A stretch of DNA of 64,000 nt from Glycomyces artemisiae (GTDB taxonomy: Bacteria > Actinomycetota > Actinomycetes > Mycobacteriales > Micromonosporaceae), in NCBI RefSeq assembly GCF_003002955.1, contig NZ_PVTJ01000006.1, forward strand, positions 1-64,000, given 5' to 3'. Positions 56,858-64,000 of the stretch are shown piece after piece. Position 1 is the stretch's first letter; each line of letters begins with the position of its first letter. Made by a program: the position numbers and the translations under genes. The notes beneath the pieces were generated by a model, which worked only from the letters and a program-made list of their open reading frames with translations, made no database searches and was not told the origin of the DNA.

Positions 56858-58405
56858 TCAGTCGGCTCCGGGCAGGGCCTTGATGAGGCGTTCGAGGGCG
56901 GTCCGGTCGGCGAGATGGGCCGCGGCCGCCGCCTTGTCGGCCTCGGAGGCGTCGGCGCGGGCGGTGAAGAGCGCGGCGCGCAGGTCCGCCAGTTGCGCGT
57001 CGCGCTTCTCGGTCTCCTTGCGGGCCTTCTTGTCGTCGCCGCGGTACATGAGGACGGGGATGAGGACGGCGAGCGCGACGAACACGGCGGGGACCCACTG
57101 GCCGAACGCGGCGAGGGCCGCCGCGAGGGCGGCGATGACGGCGCCGGTGGCCGTGTACACGGGCTTGGAGGGGCCCTTCGTGTCGAAGTGCAGGCCGATG
57201 CGGTCTTCGAAGGCGGCGGCCTCGTCGGCGTCGTGCCCGGCGGCGGTGACGTCCACGGCACCGCCGCGGCGCTTGACGGTGACGACGGCGGGCGCGGGGG
57301 CCTCCATGGACTCCTGGAGGTGTTCGAGGCGGGCCCGCAGGAGCGGCGCGGCGAGGTCGAGTGCCAGGCGGCGCAGCGCGACCGGGGTCTCGGGCTCGAA
57401 GAGGTCGCGGCGGACGAGGGCCGCGACGGTCCCGGCGGGCTCGGCCCAGGTGGGGCGGGAGCGGTCGGGGCCGTCGTCGAAGCCGAGGGATTCGATCTCG
57501 CCGACGATCGGCAGCTCGGCGGGGCTGGGTTCCTCGATGAGCTCTTCGAGGTAGCGGCGCCAGCGGCCGTCGCGGCGGTCGAGGTCGGCGAGGTCGACCG
57601 GCTCGGGCTCGGCGGCGAGGTGGACGCGCAGGGCGTTGAACGCTTCGGCCGCAACGGTTCCCGTGCCGAGGATCGCCGCGTCCCAGGCGGCGGTCTCCTC
57701 GTCGTCGAGCTTCTCGGGGTCGAACAGCTCGCGCAGGCGCCCGGTGAGCTGGACGGCCGCGTTCGGGCCGAAGGCGCCGAGCGCGGCGTGCTCCCACAGT
57801 GCGCGCCAGGCGTTCGCGACCTGCCCGTCCTCGCATTCGCCGAGGTCGGCGGGGTCGGCGATGAGCCGCAGGAACGCGGCGTCGACGAGGACGGCCTGCC
57901 CGAAGCAGCGGCCGACGGCGAGGTTGAACAGCTCGGCGCGCACGGCGTCGCGCCCGCGCGCGGCGTCGAGGCCCGTGGTCAGGTTGGCGCCCTTGGCGTT
58001 CGCGCCGGGACGGCCGCGGAACACGAGCGGGAGGATCGCGGCGGCGGCGGGCGGCAGCCAGTACCCGGGCAGGTCCGGGAGCTCCGGGAAGCGCGCGGGG
58101 CGGCCTTCGGCGAGGGCGCGGAACGCGGAGCGGATCTCCCTGCGCGCCTGATACTCGTCGAGTTCGAGGACCTGGAACCGCAGGTCGGTCCAGGTGAGGA
58201 GGAGGTCGATCCGGTCGGCGACGGTGTCGAGGCGCGACCCGACCTGCTTGAGGCCCTGGCCGATCTCGCTCTGGACGGCTTCGAGTTCGCGGCGGCGGGC
58301 CCGGCGCTCGGCGCCGATGTCGTGGTTGAGCTCGTTGATCGCGGCGGTCTGGGACCACTCCTGGCCGAAATCCGTCCAGTTCCACTGGCTGACAGTGCGG
58401 GCCAT
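56858..58405 (-). CDS. Hypothetical coiled-coil membrane protein
   Basis: A 515-residue protein that I do not recognise. The N-terminus (MARTVSQWNWTDFGQEWSQT) leads into a coiled coil (about 28-70), then a helical region to about 395, two close membrane helices at about 425-460 and a charged C-terminal coiled coil. ATG 58405 is used. Its role, between the cyclic-di-GMP protein and ilvD, is unknown. Confidence 0.65.
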   Translation of the reverse strand: MARTVSQWNWTDFGQEWSQTAAINELNHDIGAERRARRRELEAVQSEIGQGLKQVGSRLDTVADRIDLLLTWTDLRFQVLELDEYQARREIRSAFRALAEGRPARFPELPDLPGYWLPPAAAAILPLVFRGRPGANAKGANLTTGLDAARGRDAVRAELFNLAVGRCFGQAVLVDAAFLRLIADPADLGECEDGQVANAWRALWEHAALGAFGPNAAVQLTGRLRELFDPEKLDDEETAAWDAAILGTGTVAAEAFNALRVHLAAEPEPVDLADLDRRDGRWRRYLEELIEEPSPAELPIVGEIESLGFDDGPDRSRPTWAEPAGTVAALVRRDLFEPETPVALRRLALDLAAPLLRARLEHLQESMEAPAPAVVTVKRRGGAVDVTAAGHDADEAAAFEDRIGLHFDTKGPSKPVYTATGAVIAALAAALAAFGQWVPAVFVALAVLIPVLMYRGDDKKARKETEKRDAQLADLRAALFTARADASEADKAAAAAHLADRTALERLIKALPGAD

Positions 58406-58466
58406 GCGGCTGCTCCGGGTGGCTTCGAGGGAATGAGGGCGGTTTCATTCTGCCCCGGGAACGCCG

Positions 58467-58500
58467 GCGGCGGAGCCCTCCGTTCGGAGGACCCCGCCGC
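58467..58500 (-). terminator. Hairpin terminator after ilvD
   Basis: GCGGCGG (58467-58473) pairs with CCGCCGC (58494-58500), with an inner CTCCG/CGGAG stem. It begins 12 bases past the ilvD stop on the minus strand. Confidence 0.6.
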
Positions 58501-58511
58501 GGCTTCTGTCC

Positions 58512-60356
58512 TCAGTCGACCTTGCGGACGGCTCCGTCGCTCGCGGGGGTCGCCATCGACGCGTACGCCTGGAGCGCCCGGGAGACGATGCGGTCGCGGT
58601 TCACGGGCGTGTAGGGCTGCTCGCGCTTCTCCTGCGCGACCCGGCGCTGCTGGAGCACCGCGTCGTCCACTTGGAGTTCGAGCTTGCGGTTCGGGATGTC
58701 GATCTCGATGATGTCGCCGTCCTCGACGAGGGCGATGAGCCCGCCGCCGGCCGCCTCGGGGCTGATGTGCCCGATCGACAGGCCCGAGGTGCCGCCGGAG
58801 AAGCGGCCGTCGGTGATGAGCGCGCACTTGCGGCCCAGGCCGCGGCCCTTCAGGAACGACGTCGGGTACAGCATCTCCTGCATGCCGGGGCCGCCCTTGG
58901 GGCCCTCGTAGCGGATGACGACCACTTCGCCCTCGACCACGGACTTGTCGAGGATGCCCTGCACGGCGTCCTCTTGGGACTCGAAGACGTGCGCGGGGCC
59001 GGTGAACGTCCAGTTCTCCTCGGGCACGCCCGCGACCTTGACGACCGAGCCGTCCTCGGCGAGGTTCCCGAACAGGACCGCCAGGCCGCCGTCGACGGTG
59101 TACGCGTGCTCGACGGACCGGATGCAGCCGTCTTCGGCGTCGGTGTCGAGGGTCTTCCAGCGGTTCGAGGTCGAGAACGCCTGCGTGGTGCGCACGTTCC
59201 CGGGCGCGGCGTGGAACAGCTCGACCGCTTCGGGCGCGGGCGATTCGGCGCGGATGTCCCACGCGCCGAGCCACTCGTCCACCGACGCGGAGTGGATCGT
59301 GCCGACCTCCTCGTGGAGCAGGCCGCCGCGGCGCAGCTCGCCGAGGATCGCGGGGATGCCGCCGGCCCGGTGCACGTCCTCCATGTGGTACTTCGCCGAG
59401 TTCGGCGCGACCTTCGCCAGGCACGGGACGCGGCGCGAGACCGCGTCGATGTCGGCGACGTTGAAGTCCAGCTCCGCTTCGCGCGCGGCGGCCAGGAGGT
59501 GGAGGATCGTGTTCGTGGACCCGCCCATGGCCACGTCGAGGGCCATCGCGTTCTCGAACGCCGACTTGGTGGCGATCGACCGCGGCAGGACCGATTCGTC
59601 GTCGTGCTCGTAGTAGCGGCGGGCCAGGTCCATCACGGTGCGCCCGGCCTGCTCGAACAGGGCCCGGCGGGCGGTGTGCGTGGCGAGGGTCGAGCCGTTG
59701 CCCGGCAGGGCCAGGCCCAGCGCCTCGGTCAGGCAGTTCATGGAGTTCGCGGTGAACATGCCCGAGCAGGAGCCGCAGGTCGGACAGGCCTGCTCCTCCA
59801 TCTTGAGCAGCTGCGCGTCCGACACGTCGTCGTTCGCGGCCGCGATCATCGGGTCGATGAGGTCGAGCTTCTGCGTGACGATCCCGTCGCTGTCGATCGT
59901 CTTCCCGGCCTCCATGGGCCCGCCGGAGACGAACACGACCGGGATGTTCAGCCGCAGCGCGGCCATGAGCATGCCCGGGGTGATCTTGTCGCAGTTGGAG
60001 ATGCACACCAGGGCGTCGGCGCAGTGCGCGTTGACCATGTACTCCACCGAGTCGGCGATGATCTCGCGCGAGGGGAGCGAGTAGAGCATCCCGGAGTGGC
60101 CCATGGCGATCCCGTCGTCGACGGCGATCGTGTGGAACTCCTTCGAGACGCCCCCGGCCTCCGCGATGGCCTCGGCGACGATGTCGCCCATGTTCTTGAG
60201 GTGGACGTGCCCGGGGACGAACTGGGTGTAGGAGTTGGCGATGGCCACGATCGGCTTGCCGAAGTCGGAGTCGGTCATACCGGTGGCGCGCCACAGCGCG
60301 CGAGCGCCCGCCATCTGGCGGCCGTGCGTGGAAGTGCGAGAACGAAGCGCTGGCAT
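58512..60356 (-). CDS. ilvD: Dihydroxy-acid dehydratase
   Basis: A 614-residue Fe-S dehydratase that makes the 2-keto acid precursors of valine and isoleucine. Cluster cysteines lie in [11 protein letters not shown] and [19 protein letters not shown]. The [16 protein letters not shown] start and the [16 protein letters not shown] motif are standard. CAGACT six bases before ATG 60356 and GGAA in between leave open whether the message is leaderless. It is 4.7 kb from ilvBNC and has its own terminator, so it is a separate unit. Confidence 0.96.
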   Translation of the reverse strand: MPALRSRTSTHGRQMAGARALWRATGMTDSDFGKPIVAIANSYTQFVPGHVHLKNMGDIVAEAIAEAGGVSKEFHTIAVDDGIAMGHSGMLYSLPSREIIADSVEYMVNAHCADALVCISNCDKITPGMLMAALRLNIPVVFVSGGPMEAGKTIDSDGIVTQKLDLIDPMIAAANDDVSDAQLLKMEEQACPTCGSCSGMFTANSMNCLTEALGLALPGNGSTLATHTARRALFEQAGRTVMDLARRYYEHDDESVLPRSIATKSAFENAMALDVAMGGSTNTILHLLAAAREAELDFNVADIDAVSRRVPCLAKVAPNSAKYHMEDVHRAGGIPAILGELRRGGLLHEEVGTIHSASVDEWLGAWDIRAESPAPEAVELFHAAPGNVRTTQAFSTSNRWKTLDTDAEDGCIRSVEHAYTVDGGLAVLFGNLAEDGSVVKVAGVPEENWTFTGPAHVFESQEDAVQGILDKSVVEGEVVVIRYEGPKGGPGMQEMLYPTSFLKGRGLGRKCALITDGRFSGGTSGLSIGHISPEAAGGGLIALVEDGDIIEIDIPNRKLELQVDDAVLQQRRVAQEKREQPYTPVNRDRIVSRALQAYASMATPASDGAVRKVD

Positions 60357-60421
60357 GGTTCCAGTCTGCCACGTCTCGGATACCGGGACGACACGCCCGG
60401 TGGTTAGGATCGCCTATCCCG

Positions 60422-60847
60422 TTAGAAACCGTGCACCATCGTGCCGAAGATCATCTGCTCGGGGCACGGCCCGTGGCGGCGGGAGTCCTCGCCTTCGGGG
60501 TTGTCGCTGAGGAGGTAGTAGTGCCCGGCCGGGACTGCCCCATCGCCGCCGGGGACCGGGTCGCCGGGCCCGGCGGCGACGCGCTTGATCCACCACGGGG
60601 CCTTGAGCCGCCGGACCTCGGCCCAGCCGAGGTCCGGGTCCGGGGCGGCGACCACGACGACGTCGCCGACGGCGATCCGCCTGGTGCGCTTGGCGAGGAC
60701 CTCGCCGCCGTCCTTGAGCGCGGGCTCCATGGACCGGCCCTCGACCTTGACGAGGGTCCAGCGGCGCCGCAGCTGCCTGACGCTCTCGGCGACCAGCGCC
60801 GCGGCGGCGATGAGCAGGACCGGGAAGAGCCAGCTAGAAGAGCCCAT
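60422..60847 (-). CDS. Short S26-family signal peptidase
   Basis: A 141-residue peptidase with one N-terminal membrane helix (about 5-21), the nucleophile Ser39 in VEGRSMEPAL and the general base Lys88 in WWIKRVAAGPGD, and the closing motif LLSDNPEGEDSRRHG. At 141 residues it is shorter than type I signal peptidases (200 or more) and resembles dedicated processing enzymes such as the NiSOD maturation protease. It overlaps the upstream 64-residue gene by 14 bases and lies at the end of the haem operon, whose connection is unclear. Confidence 0.75.
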   Translation of the reverse strand: MGSSSWLFPVLLIAAAALVAESVRQLRRRWTLVKVEGRSMEPALKDGGEVLAKRTRRIAVGDVVVVAAPDPDLGWAEVRRLKAPWWIKRVAAGPGDPVPGGDGAVPAGHYYLLSDNPEGEDSRRHGPCPEQMIFGTMVHGF

Positions 60848-61028
60848 CGATGCCGTCGTCCTCCGGTTCCTCTTCGCGCTTCCCGCGGATCAGTCGCGCC
60901 ACGGAGAAGCTCGTCAGCCCGAGCAGCGCCGAGACGGCGAGGACGCCCCAGGCGAACAGCAGGAGCACGCCCCCGCCCATGAGGAGGTACATGAGCAGGA
61001 GGCCGCCGTCGGCGTTCACCTCGTCCAT
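60834..61028 (-). CDS. Small membrane protein (64 aa)
   Basis: A 64-residue protein with two adjacent hydrophobic helices (about 9-27 and 29-45), then a basic turn and an acidic tail (EEEPEDDGIDGLF). It starts nine bases after the hemQ stop and overlaps the S26 peptidase gene, so it is translated within the haem operon. It could be a partner of the peptidase. No family recognised. Confidence 0.6.
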   Translation of the reverse strand: MDEVNADGGLLLMYLLMGGGVLLLFAWGVLAVSALLGLTSFSVARLIRGKREEEPEDDGIDGLF

Positions 61029-61037
61029 TGGCGGCCC

Positions 61038-61751
61038 CTACGGCAGGTCGTTGATGATGTCGGTGATCGAGCGGCGCTTGCCGGTGAAGAACGGGATCTC
61101 CTCGCGCACATGGAGTCTGGCACGGGAGGCGCGCAGCTCGCGCATGAGGTCGACGATGCGGTGCAGCTCGTCGGCCTCGAACGCGAGGATCCACTCGTAG
61201 TCACCGAGGGAGAACGCCGGGACGGTGTTGGCGCGCACGTCGGGGAAGTCGCGGGCCATCTGGCCGTGCTCGCGCAGCAGGTCGCGGCGCTCCTCGTCGG
61301 GGAGGAGGTACCACTCGTAGGACCGCACGAACGGGTAGACGCTCACGTAGCCGCGGGGCTCCTCGGTGAGGAACGCGGGCAGGTGGCTGCGGTTGAACTC
61401 GGCGGGCCGGTGCACGGCCATGTTCGACCAGACGGGGGCCAGGTGGCGGCCCAGCGCCGAGCGGCGGAAGTCCGAGTACGCCTTCTGGAGGTCGTCGCTG
61501 CTCTCGGCGTGCCACCACACCATGAGGTCGGCGTCGGCGCGCATCCCGGTGAGGTCGTAGGTGCCGCGGACGGTGACGCCCTGGTCGCCGCAGTGCTTGG
61601 AGAAGAACGCCTCCATGTCGCTGGCGAGGTCCTGCCGGATCGACGGCATGGGCTCCTCGGCGCGGAACACCGACCACAGCGTGTACCGGATCGTGTCGTT
61701 CAGTTCCTTGATCCGCGCGGCGTTGGGGTTGTTGGACTGGCGTTCGGTCAC
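61038..61751 (-). CDS. hemQ: Coproheme decarboxylase HemQ
   Basis: A 237-residue chlorite-dismutase-fold enzyme that decarboxylates coproheme to haem b, the last step of the Gram-positive route. The catalytic Tyr is in [13 protein letters not shown] and the probable proximal His in [31 protein letters not shown] is a typical actinobacterial start. It follows hemY in the operon. Confidence 0.93.
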   Translation of the reverse strand: MTERQSNNPNAARIKELNDTIRYTLWSVFRAEEPMPSIRQDLASDMEAFFSKHCGDQGVTVRGTYDLTGMRADADLMVWWHAESSDDLQKAYSDFRRSALGRHLAPVWSNMAVHRPAEFNRSHLPAFLTEEPRGYVSVYPFVRSYEWYLLPDEERRDLLREHGQMARDFPDVRANTVPAFSLGDYEWILAFEADELHRIVDLMRELRASRARLHVREEIPFFTGKRRSITDIINDLP

Positions 61752-61763
61752 GGTGCGGCCCTT

Positions 61764-63164
61764 CTACTTCGGTGCGAGTTGCTGAGCGATGTCGTCGGCG
61801 GCGGCCTGGCCTGAGGCGATGCACGCGGCGATGCCGACGCCGTCGACGGCGGCCCCGGCGATGGCGACGCCGCGGTGGCGCGCGAGCGCGACCCGGGCGG
61901 CCGCGACGCGGGCGACGTGGCCCGGCGCGTACTGCGGGAGGGCCCCGCCCCACCGGTCGATGCGCTGCTCGACGGGCTCGGGCAGGCGCTGCCCGAGGTG
62001 CTCGCCGAGTTCGCGCAGGGCGGTCTTGGCGAGGGTCGCGTCGTCGTACTGGAGGAGCGCCTCCTCGCCGAGGCGGCCCATGGAGACGCGCACGATCTGG
62101 CGGCGGCGCCCCAGGTGCGGCCACTTCTTCGACGCGAAGGTCGCGGCCTTGACGGTCTTGCCTTCGGATGCGGGCGTGAGGAATCCGGAGCGCTCGGGGA
62201 GTTCGATGCCGTCGAAGGCGAACGCGGCCAGGGCGACCGAGGCGTAGGCGACTCCGGAGAGCGCGGCGGCGGCCTCGGGGGCGACGGCGCGCAGCAGCTC
62301 GGCGGCGGGGGACGCGGGCACGGCGACCACGACGGCGTCGGCGCGGACCCGGATCGGGTCGGGCACGGGGCCGGTGATGACCTCCCAGCCGTCGGGGGGG
62401 GTCTGGCGCAGCTCGCGCACGGTCATGCCGAGACGGATTTCAGCGCGGGCGGCGGCGGACGTGGCGGTCACGAGCCGGTCCAGGCCGCCGTCGATCGTCG
62501 CGAACACCGGTTTCCCAGTGGCGGGCCGCTTGATCTCGGCGACCGCTTCGGTCAGGCGCGCATGGCGTTCGAGCGCGGCGGCGAGCTGCGGCATGACGGC
62601 GCGCACGGAGAGGCGGTCGACGTCCCCGGCGTAGACGCCCGCGAGCATCGGGGACACGAGCCGGTCCAGGACCTCGTCCCCCAGGCGCGAACGCACCAGC
62701 GCGCCGACGGACATGTCCTGGCCCGCTTCGAGGATCGGGAGGCCGTTGTCGGGGCGCTCCTTCGCGTTCGCGATGGCGGCGACGTCGGCGGGGTCCCCGG
62801 GGATGCCCATCATGTGCCCGGCAGGGAAGTCGACGAGCTCGCCGCCGAGGCTCAGCGCGGGCTTGAGGGCCGCGGGATGGACGATCGCGTCGCCCAGGCC
62901 CACGGCTTCGGCGAGCCTGACGGCCTCGGGCCGGGCCGCGAGGAGCGATTCGGCGCCGGTCTCGACCGGGCGCCCGGCGAAGTCGGCGGTGCGGATCTTG
63001 CCGCCGAGGCGCATCGACTGCTCGGCGATGATGATCTCGGCGTCGGGTCCGAGGCGCTCGCGGAGCCGGTGCGCCGCGGCGACCCCGGTGATGCCGCCGC
63101 CCGCGACGAGGACCCGGGTGCGTCCCGGCGTGCCCGTGACGCGGGCGGGCGTCATGGGGCTCAT
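61764..63164 (-). CDS. hemY: Coproporphyrinogen III / protoporphyrinogen oxidase (HemY/CgoX)
   Basis: A 466-residue FAD enzyme. The FAD-binding motif is [17 protein letters not shown], followed by MRLGGKIRT, and a C-terminal [21 protein letters not shown] closes the cofactor site. In organisms with HemQ this protein oxidises coproporphyrinogen III. The ATG overlaps the hemE stop (ATGA). Confidence 0.92.
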   Translation of the reverse strand: MSPMTPARVTGTPGRTRVLVAGGGITGVAAAHRLRERLGPDAEIIIAEQSMRLGGKIRTADFAGRPVETGAESLLAARPEAVRLAEAVGLGDAIVHPAALKPALSLGGELVDFPAGHMMGIPGDPADVAAIANAKERPDNGLPILEAGQDMSVGALVRSRLGDEVLDRLVSPMLAGVYAGDVDRLSVRAVMPQLAAALERHARLTEAVAEIKRPATGKPVFATIDGGLDRLVTATSAAARAEIRLGMTVRELRQTPPDGWEVITGPVPDPIRVRADAVVVAVPASPAAELLRAVAPEAAAALSGVAYASVALAAFAFDGIELPERSGFLTPASEGKTVKAATFASKKWPHLGRRRQIVRVSMGRLGEEALLQYDDATLAKTALRELGEHLGQRLPEPVEQRIDRWGGALPQYAPGHVARVAAARVALARHRGVAIAGAAVDGVGIAACIASGQAAADDIAQQLAPK

Positions 63165-64000
63165 CGGGCGGTGGTCTCGTGCACGCGGTCGACCACGAGC
63201 TTCAGCTTCGCGGGGTCGGAGTACGGGAGGACGCCGTGCCCGAGGTTGAAGATGTGGCCCTTGGCGGCCCGGCCCGCGGCGACGACCTTGTCGGTCTCGG
63301 CGATCAGCGCGTCGTCGTCGGCGAGGATGAGCGCCGGGTCGAGGTTCCCCTGGAGGACCTTGCCGGGCAGGCGCTTCGCGGCCTCGTCCAGCGGGGTGCG
63401 GAAGTCGACGCCGGAGATCTCGGCGCCGGTCTCGGCCATCGCTTCGAGCAGGTGCCCGGTGCCGACGCCGAAGTGGATGCGCGGCACCGACTCGGCGACG
63501 CCCGCCAGCGCGGCGGTGGAGTGCGGGAGGGCGAACTCGCGGTAGTCGGCCTCCGAGAGGGCCCCGGCCCAGGAGTCGAAGAGCTGCACGGCGTTCGCTC
63601 CGGCGTCCACTTGGACGCGGAGGAACTCGCCGCAGATGGCGGCGAGGCGGGAGGCGAGGGCGTGCCAGACGTCGGGGCGGGACTTCATGAGCGCCTTGGT
63701 CTTCGCGTGGTCGCGGGAGGGGCCGCCCTCGACGAGGTAGGACGCGAGGGTGAACGGGGCCCCGGCGAAGCCGATGAGCGGGGTGGCGCCGAGCTCCTTG
63801 CCGAGGAGGCCGACCGCCTCGGTGATGTAGGGGACGTCGCAGGGGTCGAGGTTGCGCAGGCGCTTGACGTCGGCCTCGGTGCTGAACGGCTCGGCGACGA
63901 CGGGGCCGACGCCGGGGACGATCTCGATGCCGACGCCGATCGCGGCGAGGGGGACGACGATGTCGGAGAAGAAGACCGCGGCGTCGACGCCGTGGCGGCG
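63161..64000 (-). CDS. hemE: Uroporphyrinogen decarboxylase, partial (N-terminus outside window)
   Basis: The last 279 residues of HemE, reading in frame to the right edge; about 70 N-terminal residues are missing. It decarboxylates uroporphyrinogen III to coproporphyrinogen III. Visible landmarks are [56 protein letters not shown] and [15 protein letters not shown]. The true gene starts beyond base 64000, so the internal Met at 63688 is not the start. Confidence 0.95.
   Translation of the reverse strand, partial: RRHGVDAAVFFSDIVVPLAAIGVGIEIVPGVGPVVAEPFSTEADVKRLRNLDPCDVPYITEAVGLLGKELGATPLIGFAGAPFTLASYLVEGGPSRDHAKTKALMKSRPDVWHALASRLAAICGEFLRVQVDAGANAVQLFDSWAGALSEADYREFALPHSTAALAGVAESVPRIHFGVGTGHLLEAMAETGAEISGVDFRTPLDEAAKRLPGKVLQGNLDPALILADDDALIAETDKVVAAGRAAKGHIFNLGHGVLPYSDPAKLKLVVDRVHETTAR

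Overview
The window is high-GC DNA (roughly 70% by eye) from an actinomycete. Markers of the phylum are the actinobacterial cytochrome oxidase subunits CtaC and CtaF, a conservon-type NIT-domain sensor (CvnA/CvnB), a HemQ-type haem pathway, DUF349 and DUF3043 proteins, GTG/TTG starts and many apparently leaderless genes. A Glycomyces/Stackebrandtia-like organism is possible, but I cannot fix the genus from sequence alone. No rRNA, tRNA or CRISPR array was seen.

Region 1 (1-8.34 kb) is the right-hand part of an integrative and conjugative element of the actinomycete (AICE) type. A leftward operon carries an SCO3933-like regulatory protein, two tandem CxxC mini-proteins, small unknown proteins, a 34-residue membrane peptide, an FtsK/TraB-like DNA translocase, a DUF2637/SpdB-like spread protein, and three cargo genes that include a PycTM-like membrane protein. 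At its head lie a methyltransferase and a GntR/UTRA repressor of the KorSA type. Six GTATAC palindromes, mostly on 14-bp phasing, are shared between the operon promoter region and the repressor gene. Integrase, excisionase and Rep genes are not in the window and probably lie to the left of base 1. A gene-free stretch of about 600 bp and two overlapping zinc-ribbon membrane-protein genes (8.9-11.5 kb) follow; they may still be accessory DNA.

Region 2 (11.7-41.4 kb) is mostly core: NUDIX hydrolase, ctaF-ctaC, a cysteine desulfurase homologue, a Fe/Mn superoxide dismutase behind a Nur-like operator, a YwqK-like protein, a phosphoesterase, a five-gene peptide ABC importer, a decayed PfkB-type kinase, erpA, glycerate kinase, nadA, murA, DUF3043, a WG-repeat protein, an aldo-keto reductase, miaA, DUF349, a tyrosine phosphatase, a heterodimeric ABC exporter, a methyltransferase and miaB.

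Region 3 (41.7-50.3 kb) joins a branched-chain-amino-acid-type ABC importer (with a LivM-LivG fusion) to an incomplete conservon (cvnA-cvnB only), followed by a small toxin-antitoxin cluster (HicB-like, VapBC).

Region 4 (50.4-64 kb) holds ilvB-ilvN-ilvC, preceded by a leader peptide ending in Leu-Val-Val-Val-Leu-Thr and a terminator hairpin with a T run (a transcription attenuator). A GGDEF-EAL membrane protein, a coiled-coil membrane protein and ilvD come next, then a haem operon hemE-hemY-hemQ followed by a small membrane protein and a short S26 signal peptidase. hemE runs off the right edge.
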